Positions 9,881-20,930 of a stretch of 31,123 bases of DNA are shown in pieces (position 1 is the stretch's first letter; each line of letters opens with the position of its first letter). A program made the position numbers and the translations under genes. The DNA is from Xylaria sp. FL1777 (Eukaryota; Ascomycota; Sordariomycetes; Xylariales; Xylariaceae). Under the pieces are notes generated by a model. It made no database searches. It had not been told where the DNA came from and was given only the letters and a program-made list of their open reading frames with translations. The stretch spans positions 1 to 31,123 of the forward strand of contig MU400855.1 in the NCBI GenBank assembly GCA_022578965.1. Reading direction: 5' to 3'.

Positions 9881-12780
9881 AGAAAAATGTTAACTAAAGC
9901 TTTATTAAATATACTATATAAGCTTAAATAAAACAAACGCTTTATAAAAATATATTTAAAAAAATCTAGCAAAAAGATTTCTAAAAGAATTTTAGTTATT
10001 TGCTAAATATTTTATAATACTAATACCTAAAATAAAAAATAAAAAACAACTAATTAATAAAAAAAAAAAACTAGTATAGCAAATAATAATTAATTATTAA
10101 CTATTAAATATAATTATTATTGCAAATAAATACTTTTTTACTTTATTAATAACTATAAAAAAAAATATTAGCTAAGCAAAATAGTTTATAGCAATTAATA
10201 TTTTAAATAAATATTATGCTATTAAAATAGCTAAAAAAAAAAAGTAAAAAATTGCTATATAAACAGTATATAAACTATATGAATATATAGTTATGCTATA
10301 AGAACTACAAAACATACTAGCTAGTTTTTAATACATAATAATAATAATTCTACGGAAGTTTTTAAATAAATTTGTGTTTATTTATTTAAATAATATTTTA
10401 ATTTACTTTAAAACACTAAAAAAACATAAAAAACATATAACTTAAGTATTAAAAACATTTAAACAAGTAGAATTATAACTTAATATAAAGAAATATATAT
10501 AGCATATATAAAAAATTAATTTTTTAAGATTTATAATTATTTTAAAACAAATATAAATTTAACAGTTAAAAATTAACATAATATAAAACTAGAAAATACT
10601 TAATTTAGCTACTATTATAAACATATAACAAGCATTAAAATTTTTAAACTATATTTAAATATTAATTTAAAACTTTAAAAAAATAGTATTTTACTTTATA
10701 AAGTATATAAAAAAAAAATACAAAAAAAAATTCTTTTTAATTTTAAAGAAAGCTTAAAAAGCTTTTAAAAAACTAAAACTAAAAATTACTTTTGATTTTA
10801 TAGTTAAACTACTTAATTTACAAAAAAAAAAAAAGCTAAAAATAAATGCTTTAAATAATATAATTGCAAAAGTTTTAAAACAACTAAACAATAATAAAAA
10901 ATAGCACTTAATAGCTTATTATTTTAAAGCACTACAAAACGTAGTATTATAATATTTTATATATAACAAAAAACTGCTTGCAATTATTATAGCACTTAAA
11001 AAATAAAAATTGTTTTTTATAAGAACTATAAAGCTAATTAAAATTTATTTAAATTATTAAAACTTAATAAAGTTTATAACTATATAAAAAATTACTAAAC
11101 AACATAAAAATTAAATGGTTTTTTTTTTTAAATTTAACTTTAAAATATGCTACATTAAAGGAAAAAAAAACATTTAAGCAAACATACTTAGCTAACAAAG
11201 TTAAAAAAGATTTAAAGTTTTAAAAAAAAACATTTAAGTATTGCATTCTTAAAAAAATAAAAGCTTAAAAATTAAAGTTATACTTAAAAACTTTATAAAT
11301 ATATAGCTATAATAAGCTTATAACTTAAAAAAATTAGTATAGCTACAAAAGCATAAAAAATTAAAAAATAACAAGCTAATATATAAACGTAAAGTTTATT
11401 TACTAAAATTCTTACAAAATAAATTTATTAAAAAGTTCTATAAATATTTATTATATAAACACTAAAAAGTAACAAAAATAATTAAATAACTATAAAAAAA
11501 ATACAATTTTTTAAAACTATAAAATATAGTTAAATCTATTATAAAAAAGTGCAATATTTGCAATAAAGCTAAAATAACTTAATATAAGCTTTATAAACTA
11601 TTATAACTTATATAAATACTTAAATAAGTATAGCATACTATTGCTTAAAATTTTATTATAGTATTACTTTTATTAATTAATTTAGTTATAAAAATATAAT
11701 ATAATAAAATATAAGTTATTATTAATAAACTTACTAAGTATGCTTATTTTTTACTGTTTAAAAAAAATATAATAGCTAAACAATTTGCATACGCTTTTAT
11801 ACATTAATATTTAAATAAGCATAAACTACTAAAAAAAATTATTTTAAACTAAAATAAATTGTTTACTTTTAAGTTTAAAACTAGTTTTTTTAAACTTATT
11901 AGTATTAAACTAAAGTTTTTAACTGCTTACTACTTATAAATAAATAAACAAACAAAAAAATTAAACTAAATACTAAAACAATATTTATAAAGTTATGTTA
12001 ATTATTAATAAAATAATTAAGTAAAACTATTATTAATAGCATAGATTTTATATAATATATTAACAAACAAAAATATAAATATATTTTTACATAAGGCTAT
12101 TTATAAATAATAAGCAACTATTAAAAAACAAAAAAAAACATTAATAAAAGCATTTGCTATTTTAACTATAATACTTTAAGCAAAAACTATTACAACAGAA
12201 ATTAAAACATTATAAACTAAACTATAATTACGTTTTTAGTTTTTATAACAACAGATATTAGTATATTATAACAAAAAACGAACTAAAGAATTAATCTTTA
12301 GGAAAAAAAACAAGGTTTACTTGCTATAACAAAAACAAAACGCAAATATTAATATTCTTTAAATTAAAACAAAACAACTAAGTAACAAATTAAAATTTAA
12401 AAAACTTAGTTCTTTTAAAGTTAAAGAAGTTATTTTACTTACTAACTATAAATTATTATTACTAAAAAACATGCAAATTTATTTTATTTTTTATATTTTT
12501 TTACTAAAACTAATACTTATTAAAATACTTATTAAAATATAACTAAAAATAAAAATAGATTAAAACATTTATAAAGTTAAAAATATACTAAATTTTTGTT
12601 AAAATAATAATAACTTAAAGTATTTTATTAAATAAAAAAAATACTTATATGTTAATAATACTTAAGAACTTAAAAAATACTTAAAAACTGCTAAAATAGT
12701 TATAAGTTAGTTTTATTGCTAATATTTTAACTGCTTAAAACTAAGAAAAAAAGGTTAACCTTAAAAAAAACGCTTAAAAA
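9881..12780 (+). pseudogene. pol: reverse transcriptase, RNase H, integrase, chromodomain (dead)
   Basis: The reverse transcriptase is marked by LYEYIVML at 10275-10298, then LQN and LASF, and by FVFIYLNNILIYFKTLKKH, whose YLNN (10383-10394) stands where active enzymes have YLDD. RNase H-like remnants follow (KKLLAIIIALKK near 10975). The integrase core spans about 11640-12060. The first Asp is AAT (11649-11651), the second AAC (11847-11849), and the Glu in LTAYYLQINKQTKKLNQ is AAA. The chromodomain is visible at 12615-12680 as YFIK-stop-KKYLYVNNT, with stops where Trp is expected. These blocks share one frame over 2.2 kb, so inactivation was almost wholly by substitution. Confidence 0.9.
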
Positions 12781-12793
12781 ATTTTAATTAAAC

Positions 12794-13319
12794 TTAAATA
12801 AAGCAGCTTGCGCTGCTTTAGCTTGTTTTTTTTGTTATTTTTGCTTTTTTACTAGCGCTTTTTGTTCTTTTTTAATATGCTTTATTTTATTTAATTTATT
12901 TAAGAACTAAAGCTTTTGCTAAACTATTTTAATACTTTTTGCTTTTAGAAAACGGTTTTATATATAAAGCTAAGCTAACTTGCTTAAAACAGAATTAAAG
13001 CTATTTTAAGCTCGTTTTAGTTTTTTTTGAACTAAAAGTAATTGTTGCTTTGCTTGCTTTTTTTTTTCTTAAAACAATAGTGCTTAAAAACTATATTATT
13101 AATTAAGTTAATTAGAACTTTTGATTTATTATAAAAGCAACTAATACGTACGTATTTAAAATAATAAAACATATTATTTATTATTTTGTATATTAGTAAC
13201 TAATTAAAGCAATAAAAACAAGGCATAACTTTATAGCTAGTAGAATTAATAAAAAAAGCAAAAACAAGTTTTTGTTTTGTTTTAAATAAGCGGTTAGTTT
13301 TTTTAATGCGTTCTAACAT
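12794..13319 (-). pseudogene. Antisense reading frame in the retrotransposon 3' region (CxxC and coiled-coil type)
   Basis: Opposite to pol, a frame starts at ATG 13317-13319 (MLERIKKTNRLFK) or at the internal ATG 13224-13226 (MPCFYC). It runs with few stops to the T-rich tract at 13059-13067. It contains a CFYC pair and, further on, YFKY followed by VRISC, which could be a second CxxC whose Cys codons became Tyr (TGC to TAC). The rest is Lys/Gln-rich and coiled-coil-like. One frame shift at the homopolymer carries it to a stop at 12794-12796 (...SSASCFI). From memory, proteins of this layout (a short Cys cluster then a Glu/Lys-rich coil) are often predicted in filamentous ascomycetes. The function is unknown. 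I am moderately sure that this was coding. Confidence 0.5.
12801..12820. repeat. Short hairpin AAAGCAGC-TTGC-GCTGCTTT
   Basis: An 8-bp perfect inverted repeat with a 4-base loop lies just beyond pol and just before the stop of the antisense frame. It could act in 3'-end formation, or may simply be coding sequence. It survives with unusually many G/C bases for this region. Confidence 0.4.
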
Positions 13320-13382
13320 TATAACATACAAAAAAAAAAAAAAAAGAAAATACTTACGGAAAATTGTTAAAACAACAATTCT

Positions 13383-13398
13383 AAAAAAAGGGAAATAA
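13383..13398 (+). promoter_or_regulatory. Polypurine tract
   Basis: The purine-rich AAAAAAAGGGAAATAA directly precedes the TG of the 3' LTR. That is where the plus-strand primer for reverse transcription lies in LTR retrotransposons. Confidence 0.75.
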
Positions 13399-13867
13399 TG
13401 TTACAAAATTAGCACAAAAGTAGCTTTTAAAGCAGCTTAATGCTTTTATATATACTTTGCACCTTTTTTTTTACTAGCTAAAGCTAAGATTATATAATAA
13501 TTTACTTAGCTTATTAAGCTTACAATAATTTAAAGCTTACTAAGCTTACAATAATCTAGTGCTTACTAAACTTATAGTAATTTAAAAGAAGTTACTACTT
13601 TTTTTACTTTTTTTTTGTTTATATAATTATGTATTTTCTATATTTAATTACTTATTTAGTTCTAGTTCCTTAGCTATTAATTTTTTTATAACTGCTAAAC
13701 ATTAATACATTTATTACTTTTAATTTTTTAAGACCTTTATTAATGCATAGTAGTAGAAGTATTCCGAAAACTTCTTTAACGAACTACTGCTAAAAATCCT
13801 ATTGTTACCTGCAAATCAAGACCTCAAAGGCAAACCCGTTATATTAATATATAATAGGTGTATTACA
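13399..13867 (+). repeat. 3' LTR, 469 bp
   Basis: It begins TGTTACAAAATTAGC and ends GTGTATTACA. It has the same length as the 5' LTR. Here the first 350 bases are strongly mutated, while about 13750-13867 keeps G/C-rich patches such as ATTCCGAAAACTTC and AAGGCAAACCCG. It ends at the left edge of the TATTA duplication. Confidence 0.93.
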
Positions 13868-13872
13868 TATTA
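13868..13872. repeat. Target site duplication, right (TATTA)
   Basis: Identical to 6217-6221. It fixes the retrotransposon boundaries. Confidence 0.85.
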
Positions 13873-16830
13873 ATATTTGCATTTTATATTTTTTATATTA
13901 TTTGCTTTTATATTTTTAACTTATATTAAAATTTTTAATTTGCTTATATTTTTTATTTAATTATAAAATATAGCAAAAAGTATATATATGCTTAAATATT
14001 ATTAAAGATTGCTTTTATTATATATATATGCTTTTAATTATTATATTTTTTATTTTTAAGGAAATTATTAATATTGCAGATTAACTAAAAATAAAAGCAT
14101 TTTTTTTAAAAGTTCTAAAAAGCTAGCACTTTATACTAAAGCATATAAACAATTAGCATAAAAAATAGCAAATTTTAAAGTAAAAACAAAAAGAAAAAAA
14201 AATAAGCATATATATATAAACTTAACTATTAATTATAAGAAGCTTTTTTTTAAAAACTAAAAGCTTTTTAAAAATAGCTTTAAAAAAAAGCTAATAATTA
14301 TAAAAAGTTTAAAGTATAAAAAATATTTAGCTTGCTAGCTTTTTTTATAAATTAAAAAACTAAATATAAAAAATGTTTAGCTAAAAAATATATTGCTTTT
14401 TTTAGTTAATGTTTTTTTAAAGTTTGTTTTAAAATCTTATTATATGTAAAAAGAAGTAATTTTTATAAAAAGTTTGTTTTTTAAAAACTTAAAAAAAAGC
14501 AAAAAAATAGTACTAAAAAAGTACTTTAATTACACGTTTTTTAAAAATAGCAAAACTTGCTAAAACTTATTTTTAGACTTAATTTAACAAATATAAAAAA
14601 AAGCAATATATTTAATATATAAAAAGTATTATAATAAAAAAGCATTAAAATATTAGTAGTTTATATTATATGTAATTTTAATAGAAGTTTTTTATACTTT
14701 TAACTTATTGCTTAATAAAAAAGCGCTTAATTTTTAAAAAAAAGCTTTTATAATATATTTTGCTATATAAAACTGCTTAATAAATGCAAACAAAATGCTA
14801 TTTTATATGCTTAAACTAAAAAACAAATATTTAAAGGCATTTTTATAAGCTATAAGCTAAATATTAGAATTTATAGCTATAAAAAGTTTTATAATGTTAA
14901 TATAGTATTTATATAAGATTAAAAAATATTACAATAATAATAACTTTTGCTTTAATAAATTTAACGTTAAGTTTATAAAATTTTTTATAGTTTTAATAAT
15001 AAAGCTAAAACTATATAAAAAATAAAAACCTATAGTATAAAAACTAAATATTTAGCAGTTATTATTTATAAAATCTTTAAAAAAACTATTATTATAAAAA
15101 GCTTTAAATAATTATTAAAAAAATAATAACTTAAAACATTTTAATAAGCTAAAACTTTATAATAAACAAAAACTAGCTTATTGTTTTTTGCTAAGTAAAG
15201 TTTTAAAAACAATACATAAAAATAATAAAAAGTAATAGCTAAAAACTTTCTTTTTAAAACAATAAACAGCTGCTAAAAAACTTATTAATATAAACAAAAG
15301 TATTTAAATTATTAAAGAAAGCTTACTATTTATAGCTGCTATAAAAACTTTTATAAAGTAAACATAATAAAATAAAAAATTAAAGCTATTTATATTACAA
15401 ATATTTTTATAAAGCTAAACACAAAAAAATAATTAAATAAACGCAAAATAAAAGCTTTGCTAAACATATTACTTTAGCTATATATAAATAAAAAAGCTAA
15501 AGCTTTAAAAATAAATATTAAACTTAAGTATAGCTAATTTATAAAAAATCTTTTTATAAACTAGCAAAACATAAAATAAGCTATAATAATTGCTAGAACT
15601 TTTTAAATAAAATATTTTATAATAAAGTATTGCTTAAACAATTATTAAATTATTATTTTTATTAATACTGTTTTAAAAGTAGCATATATTTTAAACTTTA
15701 AGTATATTATTAATAAAAATAACAAACAAGTCTTTTAAAAATTATAAAAGTATTAAACAATAAAGCACTTTAATATAAAAGTTATATTAAGCTATTTTAT
15801 ACTTTTTTGCTTTTGCTAGCGTAATAATTATATATATAAGTTTATTAAAGCTTTATATTTATATTATATATTTTGCAACTTAACAAGCTAATATTTAAAA
15901 AAAAAAGTTAATAATTAAAAAAGTTATAAATAGCTTATTTATTTTCTAAAAAAGAACTTTAAAAAGCACTTTAGCTTTAAGTTGCAAAAAAATTTACGTT
16001 TATTGCTTGTAATAAACGCTAAGCTTTATAAACTTTTGTAAGTATTAAAAATAATACTTTTTAGATTTAATAAGCTAGTTTTTTTATTATTAAGTATTAA
16101 AAATATATAAAGCAAAAAAAAAACGCTAAAAAAAAGCTAAAAATTAATTGTTTTGTTTTTTTAGTGCTTTTTATTTTAAAGCGCAAAAAAAGTTCTTAGC
16201 AAAAAAAACTAACAATTATATTAAAAAAGTTTTATTATAAGCAATATAAAAACGTTTTAATAGTGCAAAGTTATTTTGCTATAGATATTTTTGCGGATAT
16301 TTTTTTTTTAAGTATAATAAGCTAAATATAAAACTTAGCTAAACTTAATAGTTTAAAAAAAAAAAAAGTATAAATTTTTTATAAGCATTTATATAAAAAA
16401 AACGCTAAGCATTTTTAAAAGCTTTTACTTATATATTTAAATACGTAAAAAAGCTAAAACTAGTTTTAACAAAGCTATAATGCTTTTATAAGTATTAAAG
16501 CTTAAGCTACTTTTAAACGTAGCAAAAAAAATAATATTAACTTTGTTTAAAAAACGCTAATAAAAGTAAAAAACTTTATAATTATAAGTATTAAAATGAA
16601 TTAAAAGCAGCTATATTTTAATAAAAAAAAATTAAAGTAAAATAAAGTAGTTAAATAAGCTAACTAACTAGCTAAAGTAAGTTTAAGCTAAGTTATATAG
16701 TAAGAATAAAAGTATAAATATTACACTAAACTTCGAAATATAAATTTAACTAACATATATATTATAAGTTATGATTTATTTCTTTACAATTAAAGTAGTA
16801 TAGTAGATCTTGCACAATTGTACTGCTTTA
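13873..16830. other. Unidentified, heavily mutated repeat-like sequence
   Basis: No intact frame is present. The base composition and the pattern of residual GC dinucleotides match the other mutated transposons. On the plus strand one frame has long stretches broken only by TAA/TAG between about 15241 and 15810, and another continues from about 15790 to 16150 (LKLYIYIIYFAT, KRTLKSTLALSCKKIYVYC). I recognise no domain. The last 100 bases (16720-16830) are less mutated and keep GATC and TGCACAATTGTACTGC, as expected at an element edge. They abut hAT copy B, whose 5' part is missing. Confidence 0.5.
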
Positions 16831-16834
16831 TTTC

Positions 16835-17500
16835 AATATTAAACAACATTTTTAAGTATTTATATTTTTTTAATTGTTTATTTATTAAAACAATAACTAA
16901 TTATTATATATTATAGTATTACAAGAAATAACGCTTTAAATAATAATATGTTTATTGAAAGTTTTAGTGAAAATTATTATAATATTACTAAAAAACGTTT
17001 TAATAACAATATTTAATGCGCTTTTTATGTTATTAATATTGTTGTTTAAGTTATACTTAAAAAGTATATATTAAAACAACAAAATGCTAAAGAATTATTA
17101 TCTTATATTAATAATTCAAATAATAACCACGAAAACAAACAACTTTGTAAGTTATTTTATTATTTATTATTGTTTTTATATTTTAATATTAATTAACATA
17201 AAAGACTTAATTACTAAAATTCGAAGATTAGTTATTATAACTAAATATACTTTTAAAATACAAGATTTGTTAAAAGATGAAATTATTACTTTTAAAAGAA
17301 GTGGTAATTTACCTTTAAACTATAAAAAAATAAAATCCTACTAAGTATTTATATTTATTTATATGTTATTTTATAAAATAAAAGCTAATTTATTAATATT
17401 TAAATAATATAACAAAGTGAAATTCAATATATAAAATGTTAACTACTTTTTTGGAATTAAAAGAACCATTAAAATATATAAATAGAAATATAACTAATAA
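16835..17500 (+). pseudogene. hAT transposase copy B, segment 1 (middle part)
   Basis: This is the reverse-complement match of about 1814-2475 of hAT copy A. It holds the end of one exon, the intron with the TATTATAG acceptor, and ITRNNALNNNMFI, where copy A has TRDNASNN (Asp changed to Asn). It continues through the hydrophobic-looking intron translation (17084-17215) and IRRLVIITKYTFKI. The 5' part is cut off at about 16835 by the preceding sequence. The segment ends abruptly at 17500, where a MITE starts. Confidence 0.85.
17493..17500. repeat. 8-bp flank ACTAATAA of MITE M (left insertion)
   Basis: These are the eight bases before the TAGGG terminus. The uninterrupted copy A has ACCAATAA here (rc near 1814-1821). 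They do not match the flank on the far side of the MITE (20550-20557, AATAATAA), which shows that the two flanks come from different insertions. Confidence 0.6.
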
Positions 17501-20500
17501 TAGGGTTAAAAAATTAGTACTTAATATAAGGACTAATTTTAGTTGTACTAAATTAGTATTAATATTAGTACTAAAGTTTAAGTACTAATTTAGTATTAAT
17601 ACTACTAAGTACTAAACTAAATTAGTATTTAGTAGTAATAAAAACTAATTTAGTAGTATTAAAAGTATTAAAAGTATTAATCTTTAAGTTTTTTAAAGGC
17701 AAAAAAACGGTTTTCATTAATATATTTAATTAAACCTTAAGAAATAAATTTTTAAAAAATATATTATTATATAAAACTAATCACCTATAGCATACTAAAA
17801 AAGCAAACAAATTTTCAACTAGGCTATTAGTTATTATGCAACCCAAAAAAGCACATAAAATAGCTAAATAAGTTTTAAATACAAAAAAGGTTAACTATTA
17901 TAACGTAGCTAAAAAACTAATTAAGTTATAAGTAGCTATAAAAACATAAAAACAAAAGCTTTTAAATATAAAGCAAAAATAGCTAAGCATTAATACTAGT
18001 TTTTTTTTAAGCTAAAAAAGTTTATTATAATTATAAAGTAAAAGCTAAAGCATTTATTATAAAGCTATTTGCTACTTATAGTTTTAAGAAAGCTAGTTAT
18101 TATAAGTTTATATTTATAAACTTTAAAATAAAGCATAATATAATAAAGTACTAAAAATAGCAATATAAAATTACAAATATAAAATTATAAAAGTTAAAAA
18201 GTATACATTATAAAAAAGCAAAGTAATTAAGCAATTTTATTAAGCATTAAACACTAAAATTTTATTAAAACTTCTAGCTATTAAATATATAATAATGCTA
18301 ACTTTTAAAAGTTATATAAATATTTTTTAACTAGCTTATTTATATAAAACCTCTGGCTTTTTTACTTGCTATAGCTTTTTTTGCTTTTTTAATTGCAACT
18401 TAAAGTTATATATTAGTTATAAATGCAGCTTAAATATTTTTATTAGTACGAAAATAACATATAGCAATATAAGCTTTAATAAATAATTAAAGTTTTTTAT
18501 TAATTTCTTTAAGCTAAAAAATTATTAGCAATACTTAAAATTAAAAGAACTTTAATAGTTAAAACAAACATAAAGTAAAGCTTAAAAACGTTTAAATATT
18601 AATATAGTTAAAAGTACTTATAAAACTATAACTATTATTTTTAGTGCTTACTTTGCTTTTTTTGTATTATAAATACTTAGTAAACTTATTAATAATATTA
18701 TAAACGTAAAAATTATTAATGTTTTTATATAATTAGCATAAAAAAAACAGCAATAAAAAGTACATAATATATTATTATAATATAAGCAATATAGTAGTAG
18801 TATAGCTTAAGCATTTTAGCATGCTTAATAAATATAAATTTTAAAGCTATTAATAATATTTTAACGTAAAGCATTAAAGCATTTACTTTTATTTTAAGAA
18901 TTAGTATTATAGCAAAAAAACATAATAATAAATAGTTATAAAAACTTAAACTATATAATAATAAACTATTAGCTATTTTATTTAATATTATAAATTAAAT
19001 AACTAATACAAACTATAGCAAAATAACTTATAACTTTAAATATGTAAGCTTAATATTAGTTAATATATATATTTAAGCTAAGCTAATTATAAATATATAC
19101 TGCAAAAAGTATAGCAGCTATAACAAAGTAAATTTTTATATAATTATAACATATTAGCAACTAATTATATTATAAACTAAGTATTTTAATATATTAATGT
19201 AAGCATAAGCTAAACATATAATAATAATAATAATAAAAGTAATAAAATTAATAGTTAAAAAAAAAAAAAATTAGCATAAGTAGCTAAATAAAATAGCTTA
19301 TTATTTATTGCTACTTTATACTGCTTAATGTATAAACTATTTATAAGCTATGCTTACTTAGTAAGCTTACTATAAAAAACATAAAAGCAGCTTAAAAAAT
19401 AAATATATAAATAGCAAACTAAAAAATAATAACCAATTAATTTTGCTTATAATTTAGTTATAACTTAATTATAAAAAAGCTAATATAGCAAAAAGCTAGC
19501 AATAATATTAAAGCAAGCAAACTATAATGCATTAATAATATAAGAAAAAAAAGTTTAAAAAAAAACTAAAAAAAAAAAGCAGCATATTTAGCTAAGTAAG
19601 TGCTAAAACTAAAAAAACTGCTGCAAGCAACACAAAACAAGCAATAATACTAAAGCAAGCAAACTATAAAGCAAAAAAAATACAGAAGAAAAAAAACTAC
19701 AAAATAACTACATAAAGATATATATACTTAATTAATAGCATAATGCAAATAAGCAAATAACCTAAAAGCAAAAAAATAAAAAGTAAAGCATTTAATAAAA
19801 TTGTAGCAAAACTAGTATAACTTAAAAGTAAATATAGAATGTTTTTACTTAGCTACTAAAAAAAAAGTAAGCTGCTTATAGCTTGCTTTTGACCTAAAAG
19901 CATAGTTTTTACCTATATATATAAAAAATAAAAACTAGCATAGCTAATAGGCCGTTAGCTTAAGTAATACAATATATATATATAAAACCAATAAAGGTAT
20001 TTTTTATATTTAATTATAAATAGCTTATATAATAATATATATTAAATTTAGCTATAATATATTAAAAAAACTAGTTAAAATATATAAAAAACTAAATAAA
20101 AATCACTTTAATTCATTAAAAAGTTAATTTTTTAAAGGTTTTTAAATAAAAAAGCTAATGCTTTATTTTATTTAAAAAAGATTATTACTTAATACTTAAT
20201 GATTTATTGATTTATAATAGTTTTTATTTAAATTTAATTTAAAAAACATAATAAAACATTATTAAATTACTTAAAAGTTATTATATAAAACATAATAATA
20301 TTTATTAAATTAAAAACAATTATTGTTTTAGTATTTTATTATATGGAAAAATATTTATTTCTTTTAATATTATTATATTTTAGTACTTTTAGTACTTTTA
20401 GTACTACTAAGCTAGTATTTTTAGTATTTAGTATTAGTATTAGTATTACGTAGTACTAAACTAGCTTAGTATTAATACCGGGTAATACTAAACTAATTTA

Positions 20501-20549
20501 GTATTAGTAGTACTAAATACTAAATTAGTAGTACTAATTTTTAACCCTA
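17501..20549 (+). mobile_element. MITE M, copy 2 (hybrid, split by a 2.2-kb insertion)
   Basis: The left end is TAGGGTTAAAAAATTAGTAC and the right end is ACTAATTTTTAACCCTA. Without the insertion at 17782-19978 the element is about 840 bp, non-coding, and dense in TAGTACTA motifs within 200 bases of each end. The left 280 bases match the reverse complement of 21106-21386. The part at 19979-20175 matches the reverse complement of 20931-21120. The flanking octamers differ, suggesting that this copy is a recombinant of two M insertions. Confidence 0.75.
17782..19978. mobile_element. Unidentified 2.2-kb insertion within MITE M
   Basis: The insertion is bounded by 14-bp direct repeats, TATATAAAACTAAT (17768-17781) and TATATAAAACCAAT (19979-19992). 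The unbroken M copy at about 21103-21128 has this site once. The insert begins CACCTATAGCATACTA and ends with TAATAGGCCGTTAGC and ACAATATA. The interior is heavily mutated. A plus-strand MQPKKAHKIAK start at about 17835 and a Lys/Gln/Ala-rich, coiled-coil-like region at 19500-19700 hint at a plus-strand transposase gene. I cannot assign it to a family. The edges are less mutated than the middle. Confidence 0.6.
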
Positions 20550-20557
20550 AATAATAA
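20550..20557. repeat. 8-bp flank AATAATAA of MITE M (inverted insertion)
   Basis: It directly follows the MITE right end and is the reverse complement of TTATTATT at 21387-21394. The pair are the two halves of one target duplication, separated by an inversion. Confidence 0.7.
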
Positions 20558-20930
20558 TAATAAACTTACTATTTATATTTGATCTTGATTAATTTCATAA
20601 TGTTGTTAAATATGTTTAAATAAAAACATAATAAACCATTGTGTTAAAAATGTATTAACTTAAACCTTAGGTCGAAAAAAGTATTAAATATATAAGGTTT
20701 ATAGTCTTTTATAGTAATAAATGTTAAATAACATAAAAAATAAGTTTCTAGTCTTTTAATACTAAACTTAATAGCAGTGATTAAATCTAATAAAATAAAT
20801 TCCTAATAGATTTATTAGTATTATGAATTAAATATAAAGTTAATAATAATAACTTATTAAAGCTGGAAATTGTTAAATTTATTGATTTGCTTTTTTAATA
20901 AAAGCATTAAGGTCTTTATATATTTTATTT
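20558..20930 (-). pseudogene. hAT transposase copy B, inverted segment
   Basis: The segment matches 1290-1670 of copy A in the same orientation as copy A. It is therefore opposite to the rest of copy B on either side. It includes the intron acceptor and donor equivalents of 1542-1596 and the exon between two introns. It stops at about 20930, where the sequence switches into MITE M. The corresponding hAT sequence from about 1670 to 1814 is missing. Confidence 0.85.

Larger units (their letters stand above)
6222..13867 (+). mobile_element. Ty3/gypsy LTR retrotransposon with chromodomain (7,646 bp, inactivated)
   Basis: A structurally complete element. It has two 469-bp LTRs, matching 5-bp target duplications and a purine-rich tract before the 3' LTR. 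Its pol order is reverse transcriptase, RNase H region, integrase, chromodomain, which defines Ty3/gypsy chromoviruses. The coding sequence is saturated with G/C-to-A/T transitions. Three motif blocks spanning 10275-12680 nevertheless lie in the same reading frame, so indels are rare. It inserted between the MITE ending near 6196 and the AT-rich sequence after 13872. It is dead as a coding unit. Confidence 0.93.

Noticed and set aside
13873..16830. A giant-mobile-element tyrosine recombinase or a RecQ-like helicase gene
   Set aside because: I tried to read such proteins in the plus-strand frames and found no conserved catalytic motif, so no name is given.
17216..17344. Membrane-protein-like ORF in hAT copy B (17084-17344)
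   Set aside because: The hydrophobic part is the translation of an intron (equivalent to 2095-2165 in copy A). The remainder is transposase exon.
17501..17507. TAGGGTT at MITE ends resembles the fungal telomere repeat TTAGGG
   Set aside because: It occurs singly at each element terminus, never in tandem, and fits the hAT terminal pattern better.
17782..19978. Terminal inverted repeats (CCTATAGCATACTA against CCTATTAGCTATGCTA) for the 2.2-kb insertion
   Set aside because: The match is imperfect and offset from the end by more than 20 bases, so it could be chance in AT-rich sequence.
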